A stretch of DNA of 64,000 bases. It comes from Neisseria sp. 83E34. Lineage in GTDB: Bacteria; Pseudomonadota; Gammaproteobacteria; Burkholderiales; Neisseriaceae. A program made the position numbers and the translations under genes. The DNA lies in the NCBI RefSeq assembly GCF_001308015.1, contig NZ_LGYH01000008.1:83964-147963 (forward strand), read 5' to 3'. The notes under the pieces are model-generated. The model was not told the DNA's origin, did not search any database, and saw nothing but the letters and a program-made list of their open reading frames with translations. Shown piece after piece: positions 63,999-64,000 of this stretch (positions are counted from its first letter, which is position 1; each line of letters starts with the position of its first letter).

Positions 63999-64000
63999 CT

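Overview
The window is a chromosomal segment of a Neisseria species. Gene content is neisserial throughout (ruvB, mutL, miaA, aceE-aceF-lpdA, metX-metW, aroC, glyA, alaS, the isc chaperones). It carries more than sixty copies of the 12-mer TGCCTGTCTGAA, very often as inverted pairs. This is the DNA-uptake-sequence dialect described as TG-wadDUS for Neisseria wadsworthii, so that species or a close relative is the best guess. Species identity is an inference from the dialect, not a database result.

Layout. 0-10 kb: end of a cardiolipin synthase, ruvB, rlmJ, an amino-acid-binding lipoprotein, small unknown genes, mutL, a doubly broken lipoprotein pseudogene, miaA and an RDD membrane protein. 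10-17 kb: a MITE-like repeat and the pyruvate dehydrogenase genes. 17-22 kb: an Smr protein, the methionine genes metX-metW with an SDR, and a kinase-fold protein. 22-33 kb: a tyrosine-degradation block with a divergent LysR regulator, then hppD, an aromatic-acid permease, a VOC protein, fahA, an NhaC carrier, maiA, hydroxybutyrate dehydrogenase, the two CoA-transferase subunits and a thiolase. Next comes arfA, which has a terminator inside its reading frame. 33-39 kb: uup, alr, rluE, yaaA, two tRNA-Ser genes and a CDF metal exporter. 39-44 kb: an ABC importer of the sulfonate/nitrate class with an acyl-CoA-dehydrogenase-like flavoprotein and an AhpD-like protein. 44-50 kb: aroC, a lone immunity-like gene, a DyP peroxidase, a phosphoesterase and a nitroreductase. 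50-57 kb: cca, hscB, a lipoprotein, hscA, mntP, fdx, iscX and ssrA (tmRNA). 57-64 kb: an Rhs remnant, glyA, potF, alaS, a decayed IS1016-type transposase and an AT-rich gene at the edge.

How the genes work together. The tyrosine block runs from 4-hydroxyphenylpyruvate to acetyl-CoA, but the usual homogentisate 1,2-dioxygenase (HmgA) is absent. A small VOC metalloprotein sits where HmgA would be expected and is the main functional puzzle. ArfA and tmRNA are the two ribosome-rescue routes, and arfA has the built-in terminator that should yield non-stop mRNA. The iron-sulfur chaperone genes are split by a lipoprotein gene and by mntP, and canonical GCCGTCTGAA uptake cores concentrate there, which suggests DNA from a Neisseria of another dialect. 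Inverted uptake-sequence pairs follow most transcription units and probably serve as terminators. Several genes start a few bases after an uptake sequence, with no other evident ribosome-binding site.
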